Source of the DNA: Pempheris klunzingeri | Lineage: Eukaryota > Chordata > Actinopteri > Acropomatiformes > Pempheridae | DNA length: 64,000 nucleotides | Assembly (NCBI RefSeq): GCF_042242105.1 | Contig: NC_092029.1 | Location: 8,185,885 to 8,249,884, forward strand | Direction: 5' to 3' | Shown: positions 1 through 12,534 of the stretch, in pieces | Layout: every line of letters starts with the position of its first letter | Numbering within the stretch: the first letter of the stretch is position 1 | The notes under the pieces: generated by a model | What the model was told of the DNA's origin: nothing | The model's input: the letters and a program-made list of their open reading frames with translations, nothing else | The model's database searches: none | Translations under genes and position numbers: made by a program

Positions 1-221
1 TCAAACAGAGCAGTCGACTCCACAAGCACCAGTCTACGCACCTGACAGAACATTGAAACAGACAAAAATATATAAGACAAAGATTTTAAATAGTAACCGG
101 TTTTAAAAACATCTCAAGTACTACGTGAGTATGGCTTACAAAGATTCATCATGAAATAAATATGTCATGTTGTAACAAACGATCACATGTCACTACAAAT
201 CATGCTGTCACAACACTTTAC
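1..221 (-). other. arhgap18 intron 8 (partial)
   Basis: This stretch lies downstream of the exon 8 donor (AAG|GTAAAG on the minus strand at 222/221). No further exon of the gene, in particular no start of the RhoGAP domain, is recognisable before the window edge. Confidence 0.7.
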
Positions 222-3200
222 CTTTTTCATATCCAGAGGAGACAGATCTCCTACTCTGGTCTGACCTGTTTTATCTCGGAGCAGCTTGAAGTTCTACAGA
301 TGAAAAGCAGAAAAAATAAACTATATAAAACTATATTTACTTCAATACTCCATGGTGAATGTAGGCTGGGTAATACTGATTTGACATATAACAGCATAAA
401 TAACATGCTATACCACCTTCAACCAGCAGAGGACACTACAGACCAGCACTGAAACTCCTCAGACAGACAAACGCTGCTTTCTGCTGATGTCCAACACAAC
501 CTGTATGTTGTACTGTGTGCTCAACGAGACAGATCTCATTGTACTGTACTATGTACTACGTACTGTTTAGTTATAACTAAGTTAAATATATGCTATATTC
601 TAACCTATTCTCTTTGTCCTGTTTTTAATTACATTACCAAATTGTTGACCAAATGACACAATAAAACACCTGACTAAACTATAACTTCAACTAGAAGTAG
701 CCGTGTGGCTCCACCATAGATTATATAGTTACTGTGTCTCATACACACATTTTGTCACACCTAAAATTCTACAATCAACTGTAAAAAAAAAAAAAGGCAG
801 CTGTGACTTAGAAGTAGGGCGGGTCGCCCAGCAATCAAAGGATCGGTGGTTCGGTCCTCCAGTCTGCATGTCAAAGTATCCTTGGGCAAGACACTGAACC
901 CTGAATTGCTCTCGAAGCTGTGCGTCTGTGTGTGAATATGTGCGTGAATGATTGGTTTCCCTTGGCAACCTGCCAGTATGAATATTGGGTGAATGGGTGA
1001 ATGTGGATGTAGTGTTAATATCACACGTCTGCTTCAAGTGGTCGAAAAGACTAGAAATGCTTTACAATTCTTAAATTTCTGTTGTCAGACCTCCATTTCT
1101 GTTGTCTCTGGGAATCATTGACCCACAACGATTAATAAGTTATCAATACAAGCTCTAATATAGCCATAACCTCTAAATTACAGAGTTCCCACAGCAAGAG
1201 CGTAATTGAAAATGGCTTTACATGTGTTTGCATAGCAGCGCATTAAATCAGTGTCATTCATTGTTGTTAGTCACAGCACAAATACTGAATGTGTAAAGAA
1301 ACACACAGCTGAGGAAGTGAATGTGCATAAAGCCACCATGTGTGTATGTCTGTGTGTGTGTGTGTGTGTGTGTGTACAGGCATGTGACTCACCGGTAGTT
1401 TGTCATCAGGCGAGTTTGGGCTTGTGGTGCCCTTTAACCTTTGCTGGTTGTCCCTGTAAGTGAGCGCCTGCTCAGAAAACGCCACTTCAACATTCAGTTC
1501 TGTCTCCGTTTCTGTGGAGATACAGAAGAAAAAAAAAGGAAATAAAAGATTCAGCTACACAAGTAGTGAAATATAGACATGTTTCTGTGGGTGAAGTGCA
1601 GTTGTATATACACAGAGAGAGATAACTAAATGTGTTTTTCTGTAGTTAATACCAAAGTGTTGAAGGCATTGCAGCAGAAAGAGGAACAAAGAGAGGCCGG
1701 CTGTCTTTTATGGACCTCTAACTTCTCTACCTGTGTATGAACCCACATTTATAGGCTTTACCTGATTAGTCCACTCAGTTTACAGTGAAATAAAGAAGAG
1801 TTTATAATAAATCAGCATTTATGGTTCTAAGATTCTAATGTTGTGTAGATCTGAAATGGAGGAAATACACTTATAAACATCTGCCATGGTTTAATCTCTT
1901 TTTATCCATTATTTCCACAATGTGTGCGAGAGTTGCTAGGCAAAAGTTTATTTGGGCCTCAGTTTATCATTCTCCGTGCTGACTCATAAGACGTGTGTCT
2001 ATGTGTGTGTCTGTATGTAGCACATACCGGCTGAAGTTACATCTTTTTGTCCGTTCTCACTTCCCCCTTTGAGTTCACTAGGCTCTTCATCCTGGAGCAC
2101 ACAGCACAACACAGAGACACAGAACTGTAGAACAGACTGTGTAATGTTCAACGAGTCACACCAACACCACCACCTCCCTGATACATTTCTTTATGTTATA
2201 TATTATCTTGTCTGTTAATAAGTGGACAAACTGTGTGTCTAAAAAAAAAAAAAACAGTATAAATGCAGTATCAGCTCTTTTTATCAGGCCATCAAGACTT
2301 TGTGTCCCTCATAATCACTGCTTACTGTAACAGGTTGCATAAGAAATCAATTAATGATGTATCATAATCATCATAATCTCATGTCTATCAAGTCAAACCA
2401 GCTACAACCAGCAGCTGATCAACTAAATTCTGAGTTGCACAGATTAAAACATTTGTCAGTTTACAGCCAGTGAAGCAGCTGAACATCTGTAATTATAATA
2501 TTTCTTTCATTTCTTTTAATATTGATCCAATGTTACTGATTTGTGTTCATGTGTGTGTGCATGTGTGTGTGTGTGTGCGTCTCCTGACCTTTTCAGGTGG
2601 TCTGAATATGTCCCTAACATCAGGAACGTGTTGACGGTTGCGTCGCCGTAGCAACGTCTGCTGTAGTGATGCCACGCGACGCTCTACAGCAGCCGCCTGA
2701 GTTCTGGTCAAAGTGGACAGGAAGACAGCGCTGTCCTCTTCCTGTCAATCAATCAATCAATCGATCGATCAGACCCAATCAGGAGTCAGTGGGTATACAG
2801 TATCCATCCATCTGTCGGTCTGTCTTTTTTGTTCTTACTCATAAGAGCAGGTCCCGAAGCATGTTATAAGTAAACAGTTCAGTAAACGCTCAGTGAAATA
2901 TGCGAACTGCAAATATGAAACTGATAAACTATGACTCAAACTGGATTCAGGTCTAACTGTTTAAATAAGGGATTGATGAGCGATACCTGGTCCTGGTCAG
3001 CTGCCAGTGAATCATCGAACAGCCGTGCCAGCCCCGCCTCTGTAAGCCACGCCTCCTCCTGTTCGCCTTCTGACCGAGAGAATGAGAGGGGAAATTCAAA
3101 TAGCTAAGATGGTGCATACCTATTCCCACTTTGTGACTCAAAATGAGGGAAAAGGGAAGACTGGAGTGGAAAAGAATATAGAAAAGAAAAGGGGACACAG

Positions 3201-6200
3201 GCCTACGCGTCTACAGGTACAGGAAAGGGAAAGGACACACATACTATACAGGAAGTGTGTGTTTGCTTCAGAGAACAATAGTCCTCATAAACGGGCTAAA
3301 TAAGACTCAGAGAAATACACGCAAGTGCATACCACTTATGTAAGGCCACACAGATCTAGTCTGTACAGGTCTGAGCTGGCAGTGTGGTTTTGATCGACAG
3401 CTAACATCTACATACACACATACATAACAGTCTCACTAGATCATCCCACTTCAAAACATATAGTTACTAAAATACTACATATACTAATACAGGATACAGG
3501 ACAACATCTAGATTGTGGTTGTCTGACATTTCATCTAATTTCCCATTTAAATTCTTCTTTCAGCTTTGATATCTGTTCTAATTGATATGTCTGCCAGTAA
3601 AAAACAAAAAACTAGAAATACTAAAAAGTGAAATGTGGTAGTTAAGTTGTTAATTTTTACACGTCTGGATCCGTAGAAAAAAGTTACTGACCAGGCATAC
3701 CAGGCACAAGCACGGGGGCCAAAAGAGGTCAGGACCTCTGTATGAAGTGACAGCTCATATTTCTCAGTGGAAAGCCATTCAATCGACCACAGAGAGCCTC
3801 TTACATGTCTGTGCCCAGAGGCCCATTGTCTCACAATCTGTTCATCTCTGGAACCACATGCATGCCCAAACTAGCTGGTGACCAAACTCTGCTGCTGCAT
3901 CATCTCTTCTTTAAGTAGAAAGCTCTGAATTAAGACTAAAAATGCACAATGTGTACACTAGCAGATGGAAAGAAAATTGAGATTCATGTCTCTTTCAGGT
4001 CGATCGATGACACAGTGTATCGTACCCTCGGGAATTTTCTGCTGCTCCTCTTCTTGCACTTCGCCTTCTCCTCCACCGTCTCCTCTCCCTGCTTCTCCTC
4101 CTGAGCCGGTGATATTCTCCACCTCCTTCCAGTAGTCGTCCATCTCCAGCTCGTCCAGAGAGTCCTGTGAGACGAGCAGACGCACAAATATGAGGACTTC
4201 ATCATTTCCAGTTTCAATTTTCATACCCGTTTCATATCTTGTTTCTGCACTGAACAGCGGTATTGTTGATTAATCTTTTAAAAAATGCATCTTTGTGCCA
4301 GATGCGATGCAAACAGATAACAAATGACAGCACAGGACTCACAGCCAGTCTGAACAAGTCTCAGAAGTGGCTGTAACCAGCTGTGCAGCTTCTGTTAGAT
4401 ACAAATCTAAACAGACCTCAGAGCACATTTCTCCAGTTTGCTCTGCTTTTCCAAAAAAGGTATTTAACTTTTATTCATTTGTTGGTTTATTACTGAGTCT
4501 CTGCGCTGGTTTTGAGCCAAGGTTTAGTCTCAGAAAAAAACTGAAACTGAAAATACATCTTCCCTGAGATCCCAAAAGATTACTTCAAACACATGACAGT
4601 TGTAAACCTGCCAACCAAACTCCTGCAAAATTTTTAACAGTTGCAATTTAGACATTTATCGCAGACGTTCCTATGCAGAGTTAGTACAACAGTAGAGAAG
4701 GTTTTTGCCAGTGAATCCCACTTTTTCCAGCTTTTTTTGTTTATGTGATCCTCACTCACAGCCTCACCTGAGAGTTGCAGCGCTGACACGGGGGCCGCGG
4801 TCTGGACCTGGAGTTGGGACTGGAGCCCAGTTTAGGGCTGGAGGAGGGCTGAGACCTGGGGCAGGCAGCAATGCTCGGGTTGGGTAGTGACGATGGGTCA
4901 GCGCTTGTGGTTTTTGTACTACTGGTGGTGGTGGAGGGTCCATGTCCGTCTCCGTGCTGTGTGTTCTGGCTCTGCAGGACAGTGTAGTGGCCTGTTCTGC
5001 GGCTACAAGAGAGACAGACAGACAAAATGTGGCGATCAGTTGGCTTTCTGGCCGGCATGACCACACAAAGCTATTAATCACAAGCTCTGGAGTGAAACTT
5101 GCTCCCAGGCGAATGGTTTCACTTACAGCTTGAACACTGTGCACCTTGTTTACCAGTAACGTTATGTTAGATGCCTCACACCAGCACCGATCGTAAAAAT
5201 ATTCTTGGATCATTAACGCTGGATTGTCTGAAAAGCGATTGGGTTTGTTGTTGCGAGTACGCCTTTAATTGCATGACAAGAGACAGGCGGCTTTTGACAC
5301 ATGATGGTCAGTGAGTCAGACAGACAGAAGTCAGCCAACATCTCTGACTAAAGATGAGCCAGCAGTGTGCTGAATTCCCAGCAAGCCAGCTAATGGGGAC
5401 CTCAGCAGGGACTAAGAATAGAAGCTCTCACACAGCGCAGCCACCCATATGGCAATCAGTACACAACTTGAGGATGTTACGTGTGGTCACGGAAGGTGTT
5501 TACTGCAGAAAGAGTGAAATAACAGAGCAGACATGGAAAGGCCACTCAACACAATGTCTGAGGGCTGCTCTCAACCCAAACACTGTGTAACTGCTCTTCT
5601 ACTGTACAGTTTTAAGACACATACTTAGAACTGCATCGACTAAACAAAGGCTAATAATGTGTGCTGGTGTTTTAAAAGGTTTTTATATTCACTTATCCGA
5701 ACACACTGTGGGGAAAAAATACAGAGCTGTGTATTTGTCAGTGGGGCTGTTAGAAAGGTTGAAAAATAACTGGATGTTAAACTGGGTGTGTGAGTGGTTA
5801 CTCTACAAGCAAACCAAGTTTAAAGTCTCTGCAAGTTGATTTAATTACTGAAATAAGAGCAGCTCCCTGCCAGGAAGGAAAACCAACCTATGGAAAACTA
5901 TGAAAAAACTAGATGCTGGGCAGCAATGCTGTGAAGAATAATGTTAAGTGTGCATGAATTAATAAATAAGCCAAAATATGAAGACGCAAATATGTCACAG
6001 TTCAAAATGTCAGACACCAGCTGCCCTTTAAATCACAGATTTAGCGTTCTAATCTGGCATTTAAAATGAAGTGAATGAAATGATGCAAGGGGAATAAATA
6101 ACCTTTGAGCCTTGAATGGGGGAGTCAAACTACAGAGTTGATGTGCTGTATTAATTAATTTGGCATTATCAGCAGAGTATTACCTTGAGGGTTCACACTG

Positions 6201-8605
6201 AGCCAAGGCCACATACCACAGCAGACTTCCTGCCACACACACATACGCAAATAAAGCCATAAATAAATATAGACACATGCACTTTGCTCTGGTTTAATAA
6301 AGAACATCAGGTATTTTACCAACAATTGACCTCCTACTCTGCTTCCTTCTGCCAGTTCCTCCTCTCTCCCACTACTGTCCCCTCATCCTCCTCATGTATT
6401 TCCTCTCTTCCTACACCTTTACGGTGACTTGTGTCTCTCCTGTTCTGGTCCACTGGGCCCTTCACATTTCACCCCTGCTTTCTTCCCTGTTTTTCTATGT
6501 CTCTTTCCTCATCGTACCATGTCCTCTCCTCTCTCCCCTCCTCCCAGTAGGAGTTAGTCTAAGCACTGTGAGATAACACATGCAGAAACATGCTGTCTGA
6601 CTCCTCTCAGTCCCTCTTTGTTTTGATAACAGCAAATCTAGCAGGTCATTCCAGGACGTATGTTCACCGCCTTAGAAAAACCTCACAGACTGAAATGTTT
6701 TGTGAGGAACTGCAAAAAATGCCCTTATTCTCTGATATACTTCAGAATAGTTGTTTACCAGGGAGGCAGCGTTAAATGTGTCTGACATGAACTCACAGGA
6801 TGAGTAAATCATTTACCTTCATCCAGAGCGACAGTATGAAGAATGCTTTAAACCATAAATCAGAGATTAACAAACACACACGCACGCACACTCAAACATG
6901 TTAACACACATAGTTAGTATTAGTAGTTAAAGTGATTGAAGACATTAGACAGTAGTTTATAGCAATATAGTCACAATACATGAACATACAGCTGGAACCA
7001 AGATGAAGCTGACGTTTGTGGTTTTGAGTGAAACAACACGACGACTTTATTGAATAAATGAATAAATGAAATTAAATGAATTAACGACTTCTAGTGCTCA
7101 AACTTAGCTTCCCCTCAGGATGAACTTTGGTGATCCTCTAACTTTTCCTCTAATGCCATCATCAGGTCGAAATTTTAATTGTTCAACACTTTGGGTTATG
7201 ATAAAAACCTTCAATACTAATGACATTCCCATCAGCCTCTAGGATGGTGGACAAGATAAACATTATACCTGCTAAATATCAGGGTGTTATCATTGTCATT
7301 GTCATAGACTCTTAGTCTTGTACAGGCCTGTGGGTGGATGACATCCTGTGGTTAAGTGTCAGTTTGTAGGTATTTTTAGCGTTAGTCCAAATCAGTCTGA
7401 TTGATTGGCTATAGAGGACTGTGATGTAACACCAGGCACTTGTTCTGAATTATCTGATTGACTAAGACACTCATACTTCGTTTTCTATTAACTATGATCC
7501 TGTAGTGGCAGAAAACATGTTTACAGCCATGTTAAAAATTAAGCCTTGCAGCTTCTTGCCGTTGACCATTCGGTGGTTTGTATCGACATCAAAAACAAAA
7601 GTGAGAAAGCCGTGCCTCCTCTCAGTGAACTGGTCATAATACTGAGATTTTTGTGTGTGTTTGAGTGCCAAGCTGTGGAAGTGCAGAAAAACATGAGAAA
7701 ATTATTCAAAGCTTTACATATAATAGTGCACATGACTTTGCTTTCTTACACACACACTCGCAGAGGTCAGGGGGGCTACCCTTGTGAGTAAAACAAACAC
7801 ATTCTCTCTCTGGCACACTTTCATACAAACGCTCACAAATGACCTTTGAAGGAAAACAGTTGCCGCAGCTGTTTGTGTTTAATTGTTCTACTCTTTGTAC
7901 CTTTATCCACACACTCACACCTTTTATCACCTGCTTAGAGCTGCCAACACTGATGGAGTGTGTGTGGTCGTGTGTGTATGTGTGGTGAGAGAACGGCTTG
8001 TAAAAGTCAATCGAGCACTGCGACGTGCAAACGGGAACAAAGGGAAACCGCCTCACCCTGCAAAGAGCAAGTTCAGCACCGATGAGCTGAAGAGGACTCA
8101 AGATGTGAGGAAGTGAACTCAGTCGCCTATTTGAGCCCACGTGGCCCAAGTGTGTTTATGGAGTATCACTTAGTGACAGAGTCACAACTACACAGAGACA
8201 ATTTTCACACCAACGTGATTGAGAGTTGGTGAAAGCTGGTTAACAAGGGAGGTAAATGGCTGCTATAGCAAAAGTAATGGGGAAATGGTTTTAAATGTCT
8301 CTCTTTCCAAGTGGCAGAAAGAAATTAACAACATCCATCAACAATATCCACTTTTATGTCAACAGCGTGAAACAGCATCCAGTTTAAATTCCATTCAAAT
8401 GAGCACACATAGAACGTGGCAGGTGGCGTCGATCAGAGCGATACTCCAGCCGAGCTGTGGGGGCACATCAGACAAACATGGTCTGCAACCGCTGTGGTAA
8501 AAGATCGGATTTATTTTTACGCTTTGGCAGCTTCCAAAAATGAACAATGGACAGCTGAGGATGTTTTGCAGCCAACATAAGAGGAGGAAAGAGGATGAGA
8601 AGTGT

Positions 8606-8636
<31 letters not shown>

Positions 8637-11600
8637 GTATTCCCATTCAGAACAACAGGTGCCAGCTGCCCTCTGTGGTAAACAGAGACAGCCTCTGTTC
8701 CTCCTCTCCCACACTTACTGGTCACAGTAATAAATGGCCCACTGGCTGAATAAATCATCTGCCTTTACTTCTGATGAGTCTAAACTACACACTCTGCTCC
8801 TCCCTCTTTGCTTGAAGCCTGGATCAGTTGGATGCCACTTTGTCTTTGTCAATCCACTGTCTGGCATCACATTTCTGCTGTTTTAGGCCAGTCAGTCCCT
8901 CTGGACATCTGTTTCTCTCAACTAAGTCCTTCTTCAAGCGTGTCTGGTTCACTTATAATACTCTTTTCTGAGTCTGCTCTGATTTTTACTGACTACATTT
9001 CCAGGTGATGGCTCGCTTTGTTGCAGCTGTGCTTGTCCGGCGTGCTTGTTCACAGCTCGTCTTCCTTTCAGCAGACGTCATTTCCTGTGCAGCACTGTGC
9101 TCCCGCTGTGGGGTCAGGCCGTCTATTGCATCACACAGTGAATTAATATAAACCATGTGTGTCCACTGACTACTTCCATTTTTCTTACTGAGTCACACTA
9201 CATAGATGCTTGGGGAAGGCCCTTCCACGACGATGGAAAACAGAAACACGCCGCACTAAAGCTAAAAGCTGAACTCCTCCATCTGAATGACATCCACGTG
9301 AAAAGACTCCTGGCCGACACAGAACCTACGGCTCCTTAGGTCGGGTGTCCGCTGCTGGTACAAGGCCAGGAGCTTTTCTGTCTGTCTGTCTGTCTGTGTG
9401 TGTCTCTCATTTCCTGACTAGGGGAAACAATGACCACAAAACTAAGCCTACACACACACACACACACACACACACTGCTGTGGGAGGTGAGACAAAGACA
9501 GACTGTAATGTGATGCTGTTTTTTTTCTAGCTAGCTCGACAAGCCATCTGGAATACACACACACACACACACACACACACGTACTGTATACAGTATGTAC
9601 ACACACATACACACTGAGGCAGGTGTGTCCGTCTGAATGCCAGCTGGACTGTTGCTCTGCGAGTTGTTTACTTTCACCAAACCACTGTTGTTGACAGCAG
9701 TTGTTTGCTGATCTAAACACGTACTGGACACATGGTCAGGTCGGCGTGGGTGAATTAACAAACATGTTCTTTTATAAATAAGAGTAGATGTAACTGTACA
9801 GTTGTTCCCACGCCAGCTCAGTTCCTGTTCAGTGTTTCCTCTGTGACAGTACCTCAAAATGGGCCTTTCCCTCAGTGTGAGATGCTGGCAGGGAGGATAG
9901 AACAGATGAAGTGAATATTGTTACATGCAGAGAGGGTACCAATCAAAGGAAAACATGACTAAATGAATGGAGGAACTTAATAAATACAGATGCCTCTATA
10001 CGAAGTTAAGTCAAAGCATTTATCAAGCAAAAATGGCAATTATTAGCTGGTTTTAGCTTCTCTAATGTAAGGACTTGCTGCTTTTCTCCATGTCATATCA
10101 CTGAAACCTGAATATCTTTGGGTTTTTGATGGTTGGTCAGACAAAACAAGACATTTAAAAACATGACCTTGGGCTGCGAGAACTTGCAATTGGCATGTTT
10201 GATTATTTTGGAACATTTAATAGACAGAATTGTAGAATTGCATAGACAGAATTAACTGATTGCAAAATGTATTCGTGATGAAAAACAAGGATCACTTACC
10301 ACAACACCACAACCATAGCATATTTTACAGCAACATGTGCAAATCAAACCTGGTAGTCCTGCTGCTTTACTTTAAACTGCGCTACATTCTCACACAATTC
10401 ATCATTACATTATTAAAATGTCTGAAAATGGTGAAAAACACGCTCAACAATTTCTCAAAACCTACAATAACATCTAAAAGTGTCTTGTATTGTCCAACTA
10501 TCAGTCAAAATCCCAAAGACACTCAATTTTCAATGAAGAAAAGCAGCAAATTCTAACATCTGGGAGCTGGGGCCATGAAATATACGACACTCGTGGTTAC
10601 AAATGACTCAAACCAATTAATCAACTGTCAAAATACTTGCCAATAACTGTTTTATTGATTGACCAGTCAAATTATCTTTTCAGCTCAACAACTAGCTGGC
10701 TATTTTTTGTTACAATGGTTTTAATGTTGCACCCACAGCGATGCAGCAGAGTTCGATAGGCAACCTTGCAAAATCTGGGCTAGAATAACAAAGTCAAGGT
10801 TAACGTGCCGATCTGCTGATTAGGAATGTGATGGGGGGGGGGGGTCATCATGGAAATAAAAGGTGCCAGGATCTACTATGAGGTTACTGCAGGGTGCACA
10901 CAGAGAGATGGTGGGTGTCATGCAGTTCTTCTGCACATAGTCAACACACACTACAACCAGTCAACACGCTCTAAACACAGTCAACACACTCTAAACACAG
11001 TCAACACACTCTAAACACAGTCAGCACACACTAAACACAGTCAGCACACACTACAACCAGTCAGCACACACTACAACCAGTCAACACACAGTACAACCAG
11101 TCAACACACTCTAAACACAGTCAACACACACTACAACCAGTCAACACACACTACAACCAGTCAACACACTCTAAACACAGTCAACACACACTACAACCAG
11201 TCAGCACACTCTAAACACAGTCAACACACACTACAACCAGTCAACACACTCTAAACACAGTCAACACACACTACAACCAGTCAGCACACTCTAAACACAG
11301 TCAGCACACACTACAACCAGTCAGCACACACTACAACCAGTCAACACACAGTACAACCAGTCAACACACTCTAAACACAGTCAACACACACTACAACCAG
11401 TCAACACACTCTAAACACAGTCAACACACACTACAACCAGTCAACACACTCTAAACACAGTCAACACACACTACAACCAGTCAACACACTCTAAACACAG
11501 TCAACACACACTACAACCAGTCAACACACTCTAAACACAGTCAGCACACACTACAACCAGTCAACACACTCTAAACACAGTCAGCACACACTACAACCAG

Positions 11601-11712
11601 TCAGCACACACTACAACCAGTCAGCACACACTACAACGTCAACACACTCTGCACAGCTCTCAAGTTCAAAAATGAGCAGAATAACACTATCATTGTGACC
11701 TTTGCTCATTGG

Positions 11713-11776
<64 letters not shown>

Positions 11777-11981
11777 CGCGTGAAGCCGCCCCTGGCCTCG
11801 TTTTAAAGTGCGATATCATAGCCACGCGCGCTCCTGTGTCCCACCTGGGCCCGGGGGGCTCGTGGTCCTGGGCTGACCTGGGGGGGCAGCTGGCTCCAGT
11901 TTTCGGCAACAGCTCGGCGTTGCTGTGGTAACCCGTTAAAACCACTCCCTGGGACTGCTGCTGCTGCTGCTGCCGACTCAT
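222..11981 (-). CDS. arhgap18: Rho GTPase-activating protein 18, N-terminal part (exons 1-8, runs off the left edge)
   Basis: The protein is a GTPase-activating protein for Rho-family GTPases that acts on actin and cell shape. Eight coding exons join in phase into 323 residues: 11981-11878, 5002-4768, 4164-4026, 3069-2987, 2741-2589, 2091-2028, 1511-1393 and 293-222. All have GT donors and AG acceptors. Landmarks match the ARHGAP18 family: SQGVVLTGYH (residues 10-19), DSLDELEMDDYWKEVENI from residue 114, EEAWLTEAGLARLFDD near 164-180, VFLSTLTRTQAAAV near 192-205, VPDVRDIF, VAFSEQAL near 268-275, and DKTGQTRVGDLSPLDMKK at 306-323. The catalytic RhoGAP domain follows this in the family and is not in the window. 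Exon 1 carries a short CAG-encoded glutamine run, and exon 2 (residues 36-113) is Ser/Pro/Thr-rich and poorly conserved. The closest alternative is paralogue ARHGAP28, but the N terminus favours ARHGAP18. The start is the ATG directly before the conserved N terminus. Confidence 0.93.
294..1392 (-). other. arhgap18 intron 7, containing a dispersed repeat
   Basis: The 1.1-kb intron between exons 7 and 8 contains a SINE-like repeat (about 815-1066, listed separately) and a TG dinucleotide tract at about 1339-1376. No coding exon is visible in either orientation. Confidence 0.7.
815..1066 (+). repeat. Fish SINE-like repeat with tRNA-like head
   Basis: The segment starts with a tRNA-like stretch (GGGTCGCCCAGCAATCA, then GGTTCGGTCC, close to a pol III box B). 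It continues with a body typical of a dispersed fish repeat: CTCCAGTCTGCATGTCAAAG, CCTTGGGCAAGACACTGAAC, GTGAATGGGTGAATGTG, AAGTGGTCGAAAAGACTAGA. The recognition rests on memory of this recurrent teleost sequence; I do not assert a family name. The ORFs crossing it are incidental. Confidence 0.6.
1512..4767 (-). other. arhgap18 introns 2-6 with interleaved small exons
   Basis: The introns here are 1512-2027, 2092-2588, 2742-2986, 3070-4025 and 4165-4767. Apart from the exons they hold a short ATCA/ATCG tetranucleotide run next to the exon 5 acceptor (about 2743-2770), TG tracts near 2550-2580, and an A-tract at 2240-2255. No RNA gene or extra coding exon is apparent. Confidence 0.6.
6995..7270 (+). 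repeat. Dispersed fish repeat ('GATCCTCTAACTTTTCCTCT' family), copy 1
   Basis: Key phrases are GACGTTTGTGGTTTTGAGTG, CTCAGGATGAACTTTGGTGA, GATCCTCTAACTTTTCCTCT, GCCATCATCAGGTCGAAATT and ACTAATGACATTCCCATCAG. The same family reappears at 22975-23160, 45240-45440 and 60770-61310. It is a high-copy non-coding element in teleost genomes, probably derived from a DNA transposon; the family name is not asserted. Confidence 0.6.
10045..10255 (+). repeat. Dispersed fish repeat, forward arm of an inverted pair
   Basis: The landmarks GACTTGCTGCTTTTCTCCAT, GAATATCTTTGGGTTTTTGA, GTCAGACAAAACAAGACATT and CATGACCTTGGG identify a common teleost repeat. A second copy of the same family lies in the opposite orientation at 10405-10700. 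Confidence 0.6.
10405..10700 (-). repeat. Dispersed fish repeat, reverse arm of an inverted pair
   Basis: This is the same family as 10045-10255, reversed: AATGTCTGAAAATGGTGAAA, TTGTCCAACTATCAGTC, AATCCCAAAGACACTCAATT, GAAAAGCAGCAAATTCTAAC, ATGACTCAAACCAATTAATC. It also keeps the AATTAATCAACTGTCAAAAT terminal part that the forward arm has lost. The 98-codon plus-strand ORF at 10260-10556 is largely inside this copy and is not a gene. Confidence 0.6.
10941..11640 (+). repeat. 20-bp minisatellite, 35 units of two main types
   Basis: Thirty-five 20-bp units run without an indel from 10941; the last is cut at about 17 bp. Two main unit types exist: tcaacacactctaaacacag (A) and tcaacacacactacaaccag (B). 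Each also occurs with tcag instead of tcaa at the start (a, b), and one B variant has gtacaaccag. A and B alternate over much of the array, and a five-unit block (b b B-variant A B) occurs at 11041-11140 and again at 11301-11400, exactly 260 bp later. Confidence 0.95.
11715..11774 (+). repeat. (CA)30 microsatellite
   Basis: Perfect CA dinucleotide tract in arhgap18 intron 1, about 100 bp from the exon 1 donor and 75 bp beyond the minisatellite. Confidence 0.95.
11955..11972 (-). repeat. Six CAG codons encoding polyglutamine in arhgap18 exon 1
   Basis: Residues 4-9 of the predicted protein are six consecutive Gln, all encoded by CAG (CTG on the plus strand). The human protein begins MSWLSSSQGVVLT, as I recall it, so the run replaces a short serine stretch just before the conserved SQGVVLT motif. 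It is a pure triplet tract and therefore likely to vary in length between individuals. Confidence 0.85.
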
Positions 11982-12534
11982 GTTTCTCCCCCTCTTCTTC
12001 TTCTTCCTTGTGCTCCACACGCACAAACACGCGCACACACGCACACAGCTGACATCCACTCACTAACCGATAGGCAAATCTATGTTCACCTACGCATCTA
12101 TCGATCAGTCTATCTGTCCACGCTTCCCATCGCTGGGCTGTTTTGTTGCCGACTCATTCTGACATCAAACTCTCCTCCTTCCTTCCCTCCGGATCCCTCC
12201 TGATCTCGTCTTTCTCTACAACTTGTGTGTGTGTGCGTGTGTGTGTGTGTGAGGGAGACACAGCAGGACAGGGGCTGGATTACAGGCACAACACACTCAG
12301 GGATTGGCTAAAAACCCCGGGGCAAAGTTTCACAGGTGGTGGCGCCCCCTTCTGCCCCAACAGTGCCCAGACTACTTCCTGGTGCAGAGTTTCAATGGAG
12401 GCTGGTGGTTCTTTTTGGAGGGTGTCTCTTATAAATCCTTTTCTGCATCTGTTCGTTGAGTGCACAGCTTGGTCTCTGCTGTATTTGGACAGTGACACAC
12501 ACAAGTTAAAGTGCTGATATTATTTAACAGATTA

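Larger units (their letters stand above)
5003..11877 (-). other. arhgap18 intron 1 (about 6.9 kb)
   Basis: This is the largest intron in the visible part of the gene. It contains TC-rich low-complexity DNA (6340-6560), a dispersed repeat (6995-7270), CA/TG microsatellites (about 8605-8636, 9451-9474, 9557-9580), an inverted repeat pair (10045-10700), a G11 run near 10832, the minisatellite at 10941-11640, and a (CA)30 tract at 11715-11774. ORFs inside it show no recognisable homology and are mostly translations of the microsatellites. Confidence 0.7.

Noticed and set aside
815..870. A functional tRNA gene
   Set aside because: A box-B-like GGTTCGGTCC is present, but no complete cloverleaf or proper acceptor stem is visible. 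The downstream body marks it as a dispersed repeat.
10260..10556. 98-codon plus-strand ORF
   Set aside because: It lies mainly within a dispersed repeat copy on the opposite strand and reads as repeat-derived sequence.
10941..11640. CRISPR-like regular array
   Set aside because: Units are contiguous with no unique spacers, in an intron of a vertebrate gene; it is a minisatellite.
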